From NCBI GenBank assembly GCA_003290165.1, contig QNQO01002056.1, positions 99,686 through 163,685 on the forward strand: 64,000 bases of DNA, in the 5' to 3' direction. A model generated the notes under the pieces. It did not search any database, was not told where the DNA came from, and worked only from the letters and a program-made list of their open reading frames with translations. Of the stretch, positions 41,665 through 55,982 are shown in pieces (within the stretch, counting starts at the first letter, position 1; every line of letters starts with the position of its first letter). The stretch comes from Berberis thunbergii (Eukaryota > Streptophyta > Magnoliopsida > Ranunculales > Berberidaceae). A program made the position numbers and the translations under genes.

Positions 41665-42381
41665 TTTTATTTTGTTAGCCACGGCTTAAAGGCCGTCGCT
41701 ACAAGAAACAAATTTTTTTAAAAAAAATCAGTTAGCCACGGCCAAATTGCCGTCGCTACAATAAAAAAATTTATAAGTTTTTTTAAAATCAGTTAGCTAC
41801 GGCTAACCGGCCGTCGCTAAAATAAAAATATTTTATATATTTATTTTAAAAAACAGTTAGCTACGGCTAAAAAGCCGTCGCTAAAATAAAAAATTTTATA
41901 TTTTTTTTTTAAAAATCAGTTAGCTACGGCTAAAAGGCCGTCGCTACAATAAAAATTTTTAATATATTTTTTTTTAAATTCGTTAGCCACGGCCAAACTC
42001 CCGTCGCTAAAATAAAAAATTTCAATTTTTTTTTAAAAATCAGTTAGCTACGGCTAAAATACCGTCGCTAAAATAAATAAATGTTAAATTTTTTAAAAAC
42101 AAAATCAATTAGCGACGGTATTTTGCCGTCGCTAATAAAAAAATATTAAATTTTTTTAAAAAAAAAATCTGTTAGCTACGGGTAGTTTACAGTTTAGCGA
42201 CGGTTGTATGCCGTGGCTAATTAGCGACGGCTATTGTACCGTCGCTGAATCAAATAGCGACCAGAAATGTAGCCACGGGATAGCGACGGTTAGTGTGCCG
42301 TCGCTGAATCCTTTTAGCGACGGTTTTGGCTCATTCAGCGACGGTTTTTAGCCGTCGCTGATTTCCATTTTTTTTGTAGTG
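41665..42381. repeat. Right subterminal repeat array of the CACTA element
   Basis: About nine units of 60-64 bp, each 'GTTAGCTACGGCTAAAAGGC' plus 'CGTCGCTA' and an A/T spacer, then a tight cluster (42,170-42,360) of 'TTAGCGACGG' and 'CCGTCGCTGA' words ending at the terminal inverted repeat. The spelling differs from the left array (GCCGTCGCTA rather than ACCGTAGCTA), so the two arrays evolved separately. Confidence 0.85.
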
Positions 42382-42384
42382 CAT

Positions 42385-43329
42385 GTTGCTACTTATTTCG
42401 TTTTGATTTACACTAATCTCATGAACTTATATCAGTCCAGTTAGAGGCATTAGTACTTGTCACCAAATTAATATTGGCAAACTTTTGCGAAGCCAATCCG
42501 ACATAATCGGTTCTAGCCAATGACTTCACTGATTTCATTTGTGTGGTACACTCGTACTTAAACTGAAAGGAAATTGAGGAAAAGTGAGTGAGTGGACTAA
42601 AACTCAAATATGTTTTAAAAATGAGCATTCATTTCATATTATATTGAAATTATTGTTGTTGTTTTGATTGTAAAGATGGTTTAGTATTTAGAGCACTTAA
42701 ATGGTTTTGGTGATCAGTCCTTGATTAATTAGGATATCAAACATGACAAGTGTTTGTGCAAAAGTATGACAAAAAAAAAAAAAAAAAAAAACAAGAAGAA
42801 AAAAAGGTGTTGAATGTGCATAACTTTTCAATTTGTTCTTCTTCTTCAAAAAAAAAACATGAAACTAAAAATGGTAAGCTAACATTTCCCTAATTTATAG
42901 ACCGTCTCATCGAGCAAACTCCAACTTATTGTAGTGTCATCTTTAGAGTTTTCGTGGTCATTATAGCATGCAGCTCATCCAAACAAAACACAGTTACTGT
43001 CCATATACGATTTTATTTGTGAGATAAATTCCTTCTTAGTTATTTTTCTTTGCTTCTTAGTCTTTCAGCCAACTATTTAACTCAGAAGATATCACACATC
43101 CAATCAAGTGGTTCAAATCATACGTTTAGAAATATATTACATGAAGTATACACTAACAGTATAATCTTTCAGTTTCTTCTATTTCTTGGGCTAACATTTC
43201 CCCTAATTTTCTCTTTGATATGGAGTTGACTTCAGGTGTTGTCCATAGCATTGACATACATTAGCATCAATATACTTGTTCCCTTGTTACAAACATCCAT
43301 TGCACTGTCATAGAGTTATCGGCATCATC
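42385..43329. repeat. Segmentally duplicated flank (paralogous to 17.2, 51.0 and 63.1 kb)
   Basis: 42,385-42,485 repeats 17,245-17,352 (CNL 3' flank). 42,675-42,905 repeats 51,023-51,230. 43,065-43,329 repeats 63,020-63,312, the sequence just downstream of an ABCC gene's last exon. No gene lies here. The mosaic shows how the CNL-ABCC unit was copied. Confidence 0.75.
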
Positions 43330-44050
43330 TGTGGGATTTCGTGGCTCACAATTTCAATCCGTAGAGTTTGAAATGGAATAGGATTGCTATATATGTGATA
43401 GAATACAGATCTTATAAAAATAGGATCCCTATTCTATAGGGATTTCTATTCTTATTCAGAAGTCAGATACAGATCAGGCGTACAGGTTTTCTTTTGTATT
43501 CAAACAAGGACACAGATGGGTTTTCATGCCCTATTAGGACTCAAAATAGGAAGCAATGATTGCTATAAATATCAGCCTATTCCAGGGATTATTCATTGTA
43601 TTTTCTGAGGCAGAAAACAGGGTATTGGGGCTGTTTCTTATTGAGAGAAAACAGAATATTGGGGCTGTTTTTATTGACAGAAAACAGGAGTTTATTCGCA
43701 GCCATTGATCACAGTTTTCAAGGTAAGATTTGAGTATTACCAAGGTAGAAAACTGAAGAGAATCTGCTGATTTTTCTTTGTATTGAAAGTGTAGGGAAGA
43801 ACGGTACAATCCGTGAGTATAACGGATTACTTTCAGATTGAGAGTTGAGAGAACTGGAAACTGTTCTCAAGAGTTTGTACTTCTTAGATTACTCTTTCAT
43901 AATAAAGAATCTCGTCGTTGTCCCGTGGATGTAGGCACATTGCCGAACCACGTATATCTTGTCTATTTACTGTTACTGATTGCTAAATTCTTACTTTTAC
44001 TTGCAAGTACCAATTAGGTTCGGGCGTGTTTCGAGAATAATCTTACAACT
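43330..44050 (+). repeat. 5' LTR
   Basis: Begins TGTGGGATTT. A TATA-like TATAAATA lies at 43,564-43,571 and an AATAAAG poly(A)-type word near 43,901. The LTR ends near 44,050, just before the primer-binding site. Confidence 0.9.
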
Positions 44051-44052
44051 AG

Positions 44053-44064
44053 TGGTATCAGAGC
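44053..44064 (+). promoter_or_regulatory. Primer-binding site
   Basis: TGGTATCAGAGC is complementary to the 3' end of initiator methionine tRNA, the usual copia primer, and begins 2-3 bases after the LTR. Confidence 0.9.
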
Positions 44065-44095
44065 TCCAGGGTTGGTGTCTACAAGGTTTGTCAAT

Positions 44096-47000
44096 ATGTC
44101 AGAAAGGAAAGGTGAAGTCTACGCAAAGGTTCATGGATTCGATGTTCTTCAATTCAATGGAAGGAACAATTTTAGCAGTTGGCAGACAACGATGATGGAT
44201 ATACTGATTAACAATGATCTGGCAGACACGATAGAAAGTGAACCAGATGTGGAACCAACTGGTTGGGATGCAAATAAGTTCAAAGCAATGGATAGGAAGG
44301 CATGTAGTACTATCCGGCTATGTCTCGATACGGGAGTTGCGTATAACTACCGTGATGAAAAGACGACAAAGTCAATTTGGGATAAGTTGATGAATACCTA
44401 CCTCAGGAAGGATCAGATGAGTTTACTATACCTTCAGAAAAAGCTCTTCACATTCAAGATTGAACCAGGTAAACTCATGACCGATCATGTTACTGAATTT
44501 GAGTGTTTATTTTCAGATTGCATCGGTTTAGGTGCAAACTATGATGATAATGTCAAATCTTTGTTGTTATTGACTTCTTTATTACCTGAGTGGGAAGTAT
44601 TGGTCAACACGTTGGTCACCAATAAGACAGAAAGTTTAGTTTATACAGATGTGGTTTCTGTGGTGCTTACAAAAGCTGCTCACAAGAAGGATATGGCTGA
44701 TGATGCACAAGTTCATGGTCTTATGGTCAGAGGCCGGAATCAGGGTAATAACAAGGGCAATAACAGGCAAGGCAATGGTCGGAAGAATAGAGGCCGCTCA
44801 CAGTCTCGCGGAAGAGACATGTCAAAGGTTGAGTGTTATACTTGTCACAAGAAGGGTCATTTCAAAAGGGATTGTCCTACTAGGAAGGATAATGGCAACA
44901 AGGAAGAGAAAAATGGCGAGTCGAATCTGGTTGGATCTATACATGATGATGTGGATATCAAGATTACAGGAGATCTAGCAGAGGCTCTTATGGCAGATAA
45001 TGGTGACCATCTGTATGGAGGATGGGTGCTTGATACCGGTGCGTCTATTCATATGTGTCCTATTAGAGAGTGGTTTACTAGTTACCGTGAGGTGAAGGGT
45101 GGATCAGTTTATATGGGAGACTCCAGAGTATGCAAGACTAGAGGTGTTGGCACAGTTCATTTCAGTTTGGCAGATGGTTCAGTTAGGAAGCTTACAGAGG
45201 TTCGTCATGTACCAGATCTTTCGAAAGGTCTGATTTCTCTTGGTGCGCTTGAGGCTCAGGGCTTCAAATTTGTTGGTGAGAATGACATGTGTTGTGTCTA
45301 CAATGGTGACAGGGTAATGCTTACGTCAGTTAGACATGGAAATCTGTATTATCTTCAAGGAGACGCAGTTGAAGGTGGATCTATGGTCTCAGAGGTTCTT
45401 GATGAGAAGAGCGTAGCCCAGACTCAGTTATGGCACATGCGCTTAGGGCATGTGGGTGAGGCAGGGTTGAAGGCATTGAGCAAGCGAGGCTTGCTTGGCA
45501 GTGAAAAGCTTGGGAAGTTGGACTTTTGTGAGCACTGCATCTTCGGGAAGCAGACTCGAGTTAGTTTTGGTTCAGCGGAGCATACTACTGCGGGTATTGT
45601 GGATTACATTCACACGGATGTTTGGGGCCCATCCAGGACAGTGTCCAAAGGTGGTTCTAGGTGGTTCGTCAGTTTTGTTGATGACTTCAGCCGGAGAGTA
45701 TGGATTTACACCATGAAAAGAAAGAATGAAGTCACTGACATCTTCAAGAAATGGAGGGCGATGGTAGAGAAGCAGACTGGCAGAGTTATCAAGGTGGTCA
45801 GATCCGACAATGGTGGAGAGTACACTGAAGACCCCTTGAAGGAGTATTGTCAGGAGCATGGCATTTGCAGGCATTTCACAGTGAAGAAGACACCACAACA
45901 GAACGGAGTGGTGGAAAGGATGAACCGCACACTTCTAGAGAGAGCACGGTGCATGTTGTCTAATGCAGGATTAGACAAGATATGGTGGGCTGAAGCCGTA
46001 TCTACGGCGTGTTATCTCATAAACAGGTCTCCATCATCAGCGATTGAGTTCAAAACTCCTATGGAGGTATGGTCTGGCACTTCTACGGATTATTCACATC
46101 TGAAAGTTTTTGGTTGTCCTGCTTATTTTCATGTGAAGGATGATAAGCTGGGGGCAAGGGCAAGGAAGGCTATATTCCTTGGTTATCCAGGTTCAGTCAA
46201 AGGCTACAAATTGTGGTGCTCTGAAACGGGCAAGTGGGAGATTTCTAGAGACGTAAAGTTCCATGAGGAGGCACTCTTAAGGCCTAAGTGTGAGAGATGC
46301 AAGGATGGATCTTCGGTATGGAGAGGTGATAGCTTTGATGATGAGGATGATTTTCTGCAGGTGGAGCTTGGAACTCCTAGGTCTGGTACACAGGACAGTT
46401 TTTCGGATTCAGATCATGGTAATGATGATGGGATTCATGATACAGTACAGGGTGATCCAGAGGTTATTGCAGATGAGGAGGTTCCTATTGAGGAGCCACA
46501 GGTACAACATGTTTCTCAGCCGTCTTTGGCAGCACAGAGAGAGCGTCGGAATACTAGAGCACCCATCAGATATGGATTTGAGGAAATGGCAGCCTATGTT
46601 TTTTCAGTTTTCGGGGAGTATGATGATGCACCTACTACATATAAGCAAGCTTGTAAAAGCTCGCATATGGATGAGTGGAAGGTGGCTATGGATGCGGAGA
46701 TATAGTCTCTTCACAAAAATCATACATGGGAGCTAGTGACACTTCCAAAGGGAAAATGGGCGATAGGATGCAAGTGAGTGTACACTCTGAAAGACGGCAT
46801 TCTAGATTCCAAAGGGAATTCTGTAGGTGTAAGATTCAAGGCAAGATTGGTAGCAAAAGGATTTGCACAAACAGAAGGTGTGGATTATAACGAGGTTTTC
46901 TCTCCGGTGGTTAAACACACTTCTATCCGTGTCCTATTAGCTATGGTGGCGCAGTATGACTTAGAGCTCGAGCAACTAGATGTCAAGATTGCTTTCTTGC

Positions 47001-48205
47001 ACGACGATCTAGAAGAGGATATTTACATGGTTCAGCCAGATGGATATGCTATTGCTGGGAAGGAAAACAGGGTATGCAAACTAAAAAAAATCTCTATACG
47101 GGTTGAAACAGTCTTCTCGTCAGTGGTACTTGAGGTTTGATACTTTTATGTTGAAGCAAAAGTACACACGAAGTCAGTATGATCATTGTGTTTATTTTAG
47201 GAGGCTTCGAGATGGTTCCTACATCTATTTATTGCTTCACGTGGATGATATGCTTATTGCTGCTAGGAGTAAGCGTGAGATAGAGCTGCTAAAGGTTCAA
47301 TTGAGCAATGAATTTGAGATGAAGGATTTGGGTCCAGCGAAGAGGATACTCGGGATGGAGATAGTGAGGGACAGGAAGCTTGGTAGATTGTCTTTGTCAC
47401 AGAGGCAATATCTTGAGAAGGTAGTAGTAGATTTGGCATGGATAGGGCCAAGTCGGTCAGTACTCCCTTGGCAGCTCACTTCAGGCTCTCTGGTTTGCAG
47501 TCCCCTACTACTGTAGCAGAGAAGGAATACATGTCACAGGTTCCTTATGCTAGTGCGGTTGGCAGCTTGATGTATGCCATGATTTGCACACGTCCCGACA
47601 TTGCACATGCAGTGAGTTTGGTTAGTCGGTACATGGCTAATCCAGGCAAAACCCATTGGCAGGCAGTCAAGTGGATTTTGAGGTATCTTCGAGGTATGTT
47701 GGATGTCGGTTTGGTCTATGAGAGATCGGCAGTTTCAGCTGTGACAGGTTATGTTGACTCAGATTATGCAGGAGATTTGGACAGGCGTCGGTCTACTACA
47801 GGTTACTGTTTTAAATTGGCAGGGGGTTCTATATCTTGGCGGTTCATGTTACAGTCAGTTGTTGCGCTGTCTACTACAGAGGCAGAGTATATGGCAGTGA
47901 CAGAGGCAGTGAAAGAGGCTATATGGCTTCGAGGTCTGGTTAAAGATTTGGGTGTTACTCAGAGGGATATTACAATTCTTTGTGATAGTCAGAGTGCCAT
48001 CCATTTGGCAAAATATCAGGTTCATCATGCGAGGACCAAACATATTGATGTCAGGTTTCACTTTATCAGAGATATCATCGAGGACAGAGTTGTGATACTA
48101 GAGAAAGTTGATACAAAGGAGAATGCAGCTGATATGTTGACGAAGGTAGTACCCAGGGTCAAGTTGGAGCACTGTCTCAACTTGATCAGACTCTCTCAGT
48201 GTTGA
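44096..48205 (+). pseudogene. Copia gag-pol polyprotein, broken
   Basis: Order is typical of copia. Gag starts at 44,096 ('MSERKGEVYAKVHGFD') and ends with the zinc knuckle 'CYTCHKKGHFKRDC'. Protease has 'LDTGASIHMC'. Integrase has an HHCC region and 'HTDVWGPSRTVS', 'VRSDNGGEYT', 'TPQQNGVVERMNRTL'. Reverse transcriptase has 'LEQLDVKIAFLHDDLEEDIY' and 'LLLHVDDMLIA'. RNase H has 'STTEAEYMAVTEAV' and the end is 'CLNLIRLSQC'. Four lesions separate the frames: TAG at 46,703-46,705, TGA at 46,775-46,777, an extra base in the A-run near 47,083-47,090, and a missing base near 47,425. Gag, protease and integrase remain in one open frame to 46,705, but reverse transcriptase is disrupted. Any mobilisation would need enzymes supplied by another element. 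Confidence 0.92.
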
Positions 48206-48352
48206 TGCCCCACGGGGGCATGGCCCTTAGGGGTGGACGACCTTTAGGCCGGGAAGACGACGTCGAGCAGGTTACCTTGGCTGGGGATTTCATGCCAAGG
48301 TGGAGATGTATGAGCTGATGGAGCTGATGGAGGTGTGTCCTGAAATTGTTCG

Positions 48353-48365
48353 CCAAGGTGGAGAT
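48353..48365 (+). promoter_or_regulatory. Polypurine tract
   Basis: CCAAGGTGGAGAT lies immediately before the 3' LTR. The same word precedes the LTR relic at 10,796, linking the two elements as related subfamilies. Confidence 0.8.
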
Positions 48366-49086
48366 TGTGGGATTTCGTGGCTCACAATTTCAATCCGTAG
48401 AGTTTGAAATGGAATAGGATTGCTATATATGTGATAGAATACAGATCTTATAAAAATAGGATCCCTATTCTATAGGGATTTCTATTCTTATTCAGAAGGC
48501 AGATACAGATCAGGCGTACAGGTTTTCTTTTATATTCAAACAAGGACACAGATGGGTTTTCAGGTCCTATTAGGACTCAAAATAGGAAGCAATGATTGCT
48601 ATAAATATCAGCCTATTCCAGGGATTATTCATTGTATTTTCTGAGGCAGAAAACAGGGTATTGGGGCTGTTTCTTATTGAGAGAAAACAGAATATTGGGG
48701 CTGTTTTTATTGACAGAAAACAGGAGTTTATTCGCAGCCATTGATCACAGTTTTCAAGGTAAGATTTGAGTATTACCAAGGTAGAAAACTGAAGAGAATC
48801 TGCTGATTTTTCTTTGTATTGAAAGTGTAGGGAAGAACGGTACAATCCGTGAGTATAACGGATTACTTTCAGATTGAGAGTTGAGAGAACTGGAAAATGT
48901 TCTCAAGAGTTTGTACTTCTTAGATTACTCTTTCATAATAAAGAATCTCGTCGTTGTCCCGTGGATGTAGGCACATTGCCGAACCACGTATATCTTGTCT
49001 ATTTACTGTTACTGATTGCTAGACTCTTACTTTTACTTGCAAGTACCAATTAGGTTCGGGCGTGTTTCGAGGATAATCTTACAACA
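48366..49086 (+). repeat. 3' LTR
   Basis: Same 721-bp length as the 5' LTR with nine differences by eye, ending ACAACA directly before the TCATC duplication. Confidence 0.9.
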
Positions 49087-49142
49087 TCATCATGGCATGC
49101 ACCTTAGCCAAACAAAGGGCAGTCACTGCCCTAACACGAGTT

Positions 49143-51240
<2,098 letters not shown>

Positions 51241-51855
51241 AGAAATATATTACATGAAGTATACATATATGTATATGTTCACAGAACCCACAACAAAAAT
51301 TTATTTGAAATAAATGTCTAACTATATAACTCGATGAAAATATATATATCATTAGTTATCTCATATTAAATTTGATAGACAGGGTTAGATTGGCTAGTAA
51401 AACCCATTTTTTTCTCTATAAAATTTTAATAGGATCTCATTACATTTGCACATTTCATGTTTTTTAGTTTAAACTAGCATTATGATCTTAATTATGTTAT
51501 ATTTTAATTATGTATTTTAGTTATTAAGCTCAATTGTTTTTGCCATGATTGTTGACGAAGTGACCTTATGGCTTAAAATATGATTATATGCTTCAATTGG
51601 ATATGTATGCAATGCACTTGACATTTTTTTTTTATAGTTATGCTTATTAGATAAATGCACAATACTAAATTACAATTTATATTTTCTTATTTGTATGTCT
51701 ATTTGAAGATGTTATTTGGAGTTTTGCTCAAATTATCAACCTATGGTAGGAAATTTTTTTGGCTTCACCTTAGATAATGATTATTATTACCTATCCATAA
51801 CCTTTTGCCATTCCCCCTTCTCTCAACTGCATTCCTGATTCGCCATTGTCTACTG

Positions 51856-53031
51856 CTACTTCTAGTGCAATACGACGAAAGTCACGGAATCCTCAGGATG
51901 ATGCTATGTTTCTTGATGATGATAAAGTGATGGGCATCGATGAAAACAAAAGCAAGTTAATCCCTTGGTTGATAACAGAAGAATCAAGCCTTGGCGTCTC
52001 TTGTGTGTTTGGACAAGGTGGTGTTGGCAAGACCACCCTTGTTCAGAAGGTGTATGAAAACCAACAAATCAAAAGCCACTTTAGTATTCGTGGATGGATC
52101 GTTGTTTCACAGAATTATGACTCTAATCGCCTTTTGAAGGAACTGATTTTGGCGACACTCGAGGGGGAGGAAAAGAAAAACATGATCTCTCTATTAGAAG
52201 GCATGGAAGCCAGGAATCTAAAAACGGAGCTCCATAACTCCTACCAAGGCCGGCGGTACTTGGTTGTCATGGAAGACATGGGATTCTGCCGTATGGAGAG
52301 AAATTAAATCTGCATTGCCTGATAGTGGTCGTGGTAGTCGAATCATAGTGACTACTCGTTCAGAATGCATCGCTAATTATTGCAAACAAAATTCTGGAGT
52401 TGTGTTTAAAGTTGAACCTCTATCTCTAAATGATTCTTTATCACTTTTTCAGAAGATGGCATCCAAATCAGATGTTCTACAGAGCGACTGCTCTATTGAC
52501 CAGCATACCAAGGAAGTTATTCTAAATTTTTTGCACAAATGTGGCGGGCTTCCTCTTGCCATTGTTGCCATAGCAGGTCTTCTTTCCACTAAGCACACAA
52601 TTGTGGAATGGGAGAAAATCTATACCGACAACAGTTCACTGTTGAATCATCCCGAACTTGGTGATGTGAATATCATTCTTTCACTAAGTTATCATGATTT
52701 ATCATACCATCTCAAGTCATGTTTGTTATACTTGTGCATGTTTCCTGAGGATCATCTCATCAGTTGTTCAAGTCTTCTACAGTTATGGGCTGCAGAGGGG
52801 TTTTGTGAGTCCAACACGGACGACGTCACAAAGGAAGACAAAGCTGAAGGTTATCTTGACGAGTTGATTGCACGAAGCCTCATTCAAGTGCAATACTATT
52901 ATGGTTTGTTGGGTAGGCCGAGCGAATGTCGTATCCATGACCTTTTGCGGGATTTCATTCTGAAAAAAGGCTCGCGACCAAGAGTTTGCGAATGCCCTAC
53001 TAGTTTTTCAAAAAAAAAAAAAAAAAATTAG
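51856..53031 (+). pseudogene. CNL NB-ARC exon, tandem unit 1
   Basis: Matches exon 2 of the CNL at 13.36 kb from 'TSSAIRRK' through the P-loop 'GQGGVGKTT', 'GSRIIVTTRS', 'CGGLPLAI' and 'CRIHDLLRD'. A two-base deletion in the kinase 2 region (about 52,272) shifts frame, and the splice acceptor is mutated (TACTG instead of the TACAG of units 2-4). An extra A shifts frame after 'DFILKK'. Coding then ends in a 17-base A run followed by non-CNL sequence. No coiled-coil exon is present upstream, and no LRR. Confidence 0.9.
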
Positions 53032-53254
53032 GTCATTAAAAATATTTATAAAGTATTACCATATATACTTTTTTGGCTTAGTGGTTGCTTATTTAACTTT
53101 TTTACTCATTTATCTATGATCGGTCCTCTTGGAGCAATAGATTTTATGAAGTATTTCGCCTTTCAATACTATTCTCTGTTATTGTTATCTATCTCTTATT
53201 TTTTTATGATACTTTTTTTATGCATTTTTATAGCTAATTAATTGAAAACATAAA

Positions 53255-53340
53255 TACATATACGTATACATATATGTATATATATACATATATGTATATA
53301 TATATCTATACATATATGTATACATATATATATATATGTT
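53255..53340. repeat. TATACATATATG microsatellite in the array spacer
   Basis: Alternating 'ATATGTATATATA' words occur at the same place in each spacer (also about 55,325-55,393 and 57,385-57,463), with small length differences between units. A shorter version (51,262-51,277) precedes unit 1. Confidence 0.8.
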
Positions 53341-53925
53341 CACAGAACCCACAACAAAAATATATTTGAAATAAATGTCTAAAATAATAACTATATAACT
53401 CGATGAAAATATATATATATCATTAGTTATCTCATACAAAATTTGATAGACAGGGTTAGATTGGCTAGTAAAACCCATTTTTTTCTCTATAAAATTTTAA
53501 TAGGATCTCATTACGTTTGCACATTTCATGTTTTTTAGTTTAAACTTGCATTCTGATCTTAATTATTTTATATTTTAATTATGTATTTTAGTTATTACGC
53601 TCAGTTGTTTTTGCCATGATTGTTGACGAAGTGACCTTATGGCTTTAAATATGATTATATGAGTCAATTGGATATGTATACAATGCACTTGACATTTTTT
53701 TTTATAGTTATGCTTATTAGATAAATGCACAATACTAAATTACAATTTATATTTTCTTATTTGTATGTCTATTTGAAGATGTTATTTGGAGTTTTGCTCA
53801 AATTATCAACCTATGGTAGGAAATTTTTTTGGCTTCACCTTAGATAATGATTATTATTACCTATCCATAACCTTTTGCCATTCCCCCTTCTCTTAACTGC
53901 ATTCCTGATTTGCCATTGTCTACAG

Positions 53926-55112
53926 CTACTTCTAGTGCAATACGACGAAAGTCATGGAATCCTCAGGATGATGCTATGTTTCTTGATGATGATAAAGTGA
54001 TGGGCATCGATGAAAACAAAAGCAAGTTAATCACTTGGTTGATAACAGAAGAATCAAGCCTTGGCGTCTCTTGTGTGTTTGGACAAGGTGGTGTTGGCAA
54101 GACCACCCTTGTTCAGAAGGTGTATGAAAACCAACAAATCAAAAGCCACTTTAGTATTCGTGGATGGATCGTTGTTTCACAGAATTATGACTCTAATCGC
54201 CTTTTGAAGGAACTGATTTTGGCGACACTCGAGGGGGAGGAAAAGAAAAACATGATCTCTCTATTAGAAGGCATGGAAGCCAGGAATCTAAATAAGGAGC
54301 TCCATAACTCCTACCAAGGCCGGCGGTACTTGGTTGTCATGGACGACATATGGGATTCTGCTGTATGGAGAGAAATTAAATCTGCATTGCCTGATAGTGG
54401 TCGTGGTAGTCGAATCATAGTGACTACTCGTTCAGAACGCATCGCTAATTATTGCAAAAAAAATTCTGGAGTTGTGTTTAAAGTTGAACCTCTATCTCTA
54501 AATGATTCTTTATCACTTTTTCAGAAGATGGCATCCAAATCAGATGTTCTACAGAGCGACTGCTCTATTGACCAGCATACCAAGGAAGTTATTCTAAATT
54601 TTTTGCACAAATGTGGCGGGCTTCCTCTTGCCATTGTTGCCATAGCAGGTCTTCTTTCCACTAAGCACACAATTGTGGAATGGGAGAAAATCTATACCGA
54701 CAACAGTTCACTGTTGAATCATCCCGAACTTGGTGATGTGAATATCATTCTTTCACTAAGTTATCATGATTTATCATACCATCTCAAGTCATGTTTGTTA
54801 TACTTGTGCATGTTTCCTGAGGATCATCTCATCAGTTGTTCAAGTCTTCTACAGTTATGGGCTGCAGAGGGGTTTTGTGAGTCCAACACGGACGACGTCA
54901 CAAAGGAAGACAAAGCTGAAGGTTATCTTGACGAGTTGATTGCACGAAGCCTCATTCAAGTGCAATACTATTATGGTTTGTTGGGTAGGCCGAGCGAATG
55001 TCGTATCCATGACCTTTTGCGGGATTTCATTCTGAAAAAAGGCTCGCGACCAAGAGTTTGCGAATGCCCTACTAGTTTTTCAAAAAAAAAAAAAAAAAAA
55101 TTAGGTCATTAA
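53926..55112 (+). pseudogene. CNL NB-ARC exon, tandem unit 2
   Basis: Begins at the acceptor TACAG (53,921-53,925). The NB-ARC is complete and open: P-loop, kinase 2 'YLVVMDDIWD', 'CGGLPLAI', 'FPEDHLI' and 'IHD'. It ends by frameshift at 'DFILKKGSRPRVCE' and a poly-A run, before any LRR. No coiled-coil exon lies within the 0.9 kb upstream, which instead repeats unit 1's downstream spacer. If transcribed from an in-frame start (near 53,910), it could make a 400-residue NB-ARC-only protein; that is inference. Confidence 0.9.
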
Positions 55113-55982
55113 AAATATTTATAAAGTATTACCATATATACTTTTTTGGCTTAGTGGTTGCTTATTTAACTTTTTTACTCATTTATCTATGATCGGTCCT
55201 CTTGGAGCAATAGATTTTATGAAGTATTTCGCCTTTCAATACTATTCTCTGTTATTGTTATCTATCTCTTATTTTTTTATGATACTTTTTTATGCATTTT
55301 TATAGCTAATTAATTGAAAACATAAATACATATACGTATATACATATATGTATATATATATCTATACATATATGTATACATATATATATATATGTTCACA
55401 GAACCCACAACAAAAATATATTTGAAATAAATGTCTAAAATAATAACTATATAACTCGATGAAAATATATATATATCATTAGTTATCTCATACAAAATTT
55501 GATAGACAGGGTTAGATTGGCTAGTAAAACCCATTTTTTTCTCTATAAAATTTTAATAGGATCTCATTACGTTTGCACATTTCATGTTTTTTAGTTTAAA
55601 CTTGCATTCTGATCTTAATTATTTTATATTTTAATTATGTATTTTAGTTATTACGCTCAGTTGTTTTTGCCATGATTGTTGACGAAGTGACCTTATGGCT
55701 TTAAATATGATTATATGAGTCAATTGGATATGTATACAATGCACTTGACATTTTTTTTTTATAGTTATGCTTATTAGATAAATGCACAATACTAAATTAC
55801 AATTTATATTTTCTTATTTGTATGTCTATTTGTAGATGTTATTTGGAGTTTTGCTCAAATTATCAACCTATGGTAGGAAATTTTTTTGGCTTCACCTTAG
55901 ATAATGATTATTATTACCTATCCATAACCTTTTGCCATTCCCCCTTCTCTTAACTGCATTCCTGATTTGCCATTGTCTACAG

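Larger units (their letters stand above)
17884..42381 (+). mobile_element. Gene-capturing CACTA (En/Spm) transposon, 24.5 kb
   Basis: The left terminus is CACTACAAAAAAACAC at 17,884; the right terminus, inverted, is CACTACAAAAAAAATGG ending at 42,381. Both are bordered by the 3-bp duplication CAT (17,881-17,883 and 42,382-42,384), as CACTA elements make. The uninterrupted paralogous flank 'GTGAATTCCATGTCGCTAC' at 17,234-17,252 matches the joined flanks, so the borders are firm. Inside are subterminal TAGCGACGG/CCGTCGCTA arrays, a TNP2-type transposase, a second En/Spm-type gene, a partial transposase copy, a copia gag relic, and fragments of FLX-like, GDPD-like, sphingosine-1-phosphate lyase and MLO genes, all in the same orientation as the transposase. 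A second CACTA-like left terminus near 19,720 shows the element is a chimera. Confidence 0.92.
43330..49086 (+). mobile_element. Ty1/copia LTR retrotransposon, complete but defective
   Basis: 5.76 kb with two 721-bp LTRs, a primer-binding site, gag-pol and a polypurine tract, flanked by the 5-bp duplication TCATC (43,325-43,329 and 49,087-49,091). I count nine differences between the LTRs by eye (about 1.2%), so insertion was recent. It sits just past the stop codon of the ABCC pseudogene at 49.1 kb. Confidence 0.93.

Noticed and set aside
43534..43809. 91-codon minus frame present twice (also 48,570-48,845)
   Set aside because: Both lie inside the copia LTRs and are identical because the LTRs are; there is no protein family resemblance.
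53218..53478. Minus-strand frames in the spacer of the CNL array (repeated at 55.3 and 57.4 kb)
   Set aside because: They translate a TATACATATATG microsatellite (Y/I/M repeats) and occur once per duplicated spacer.
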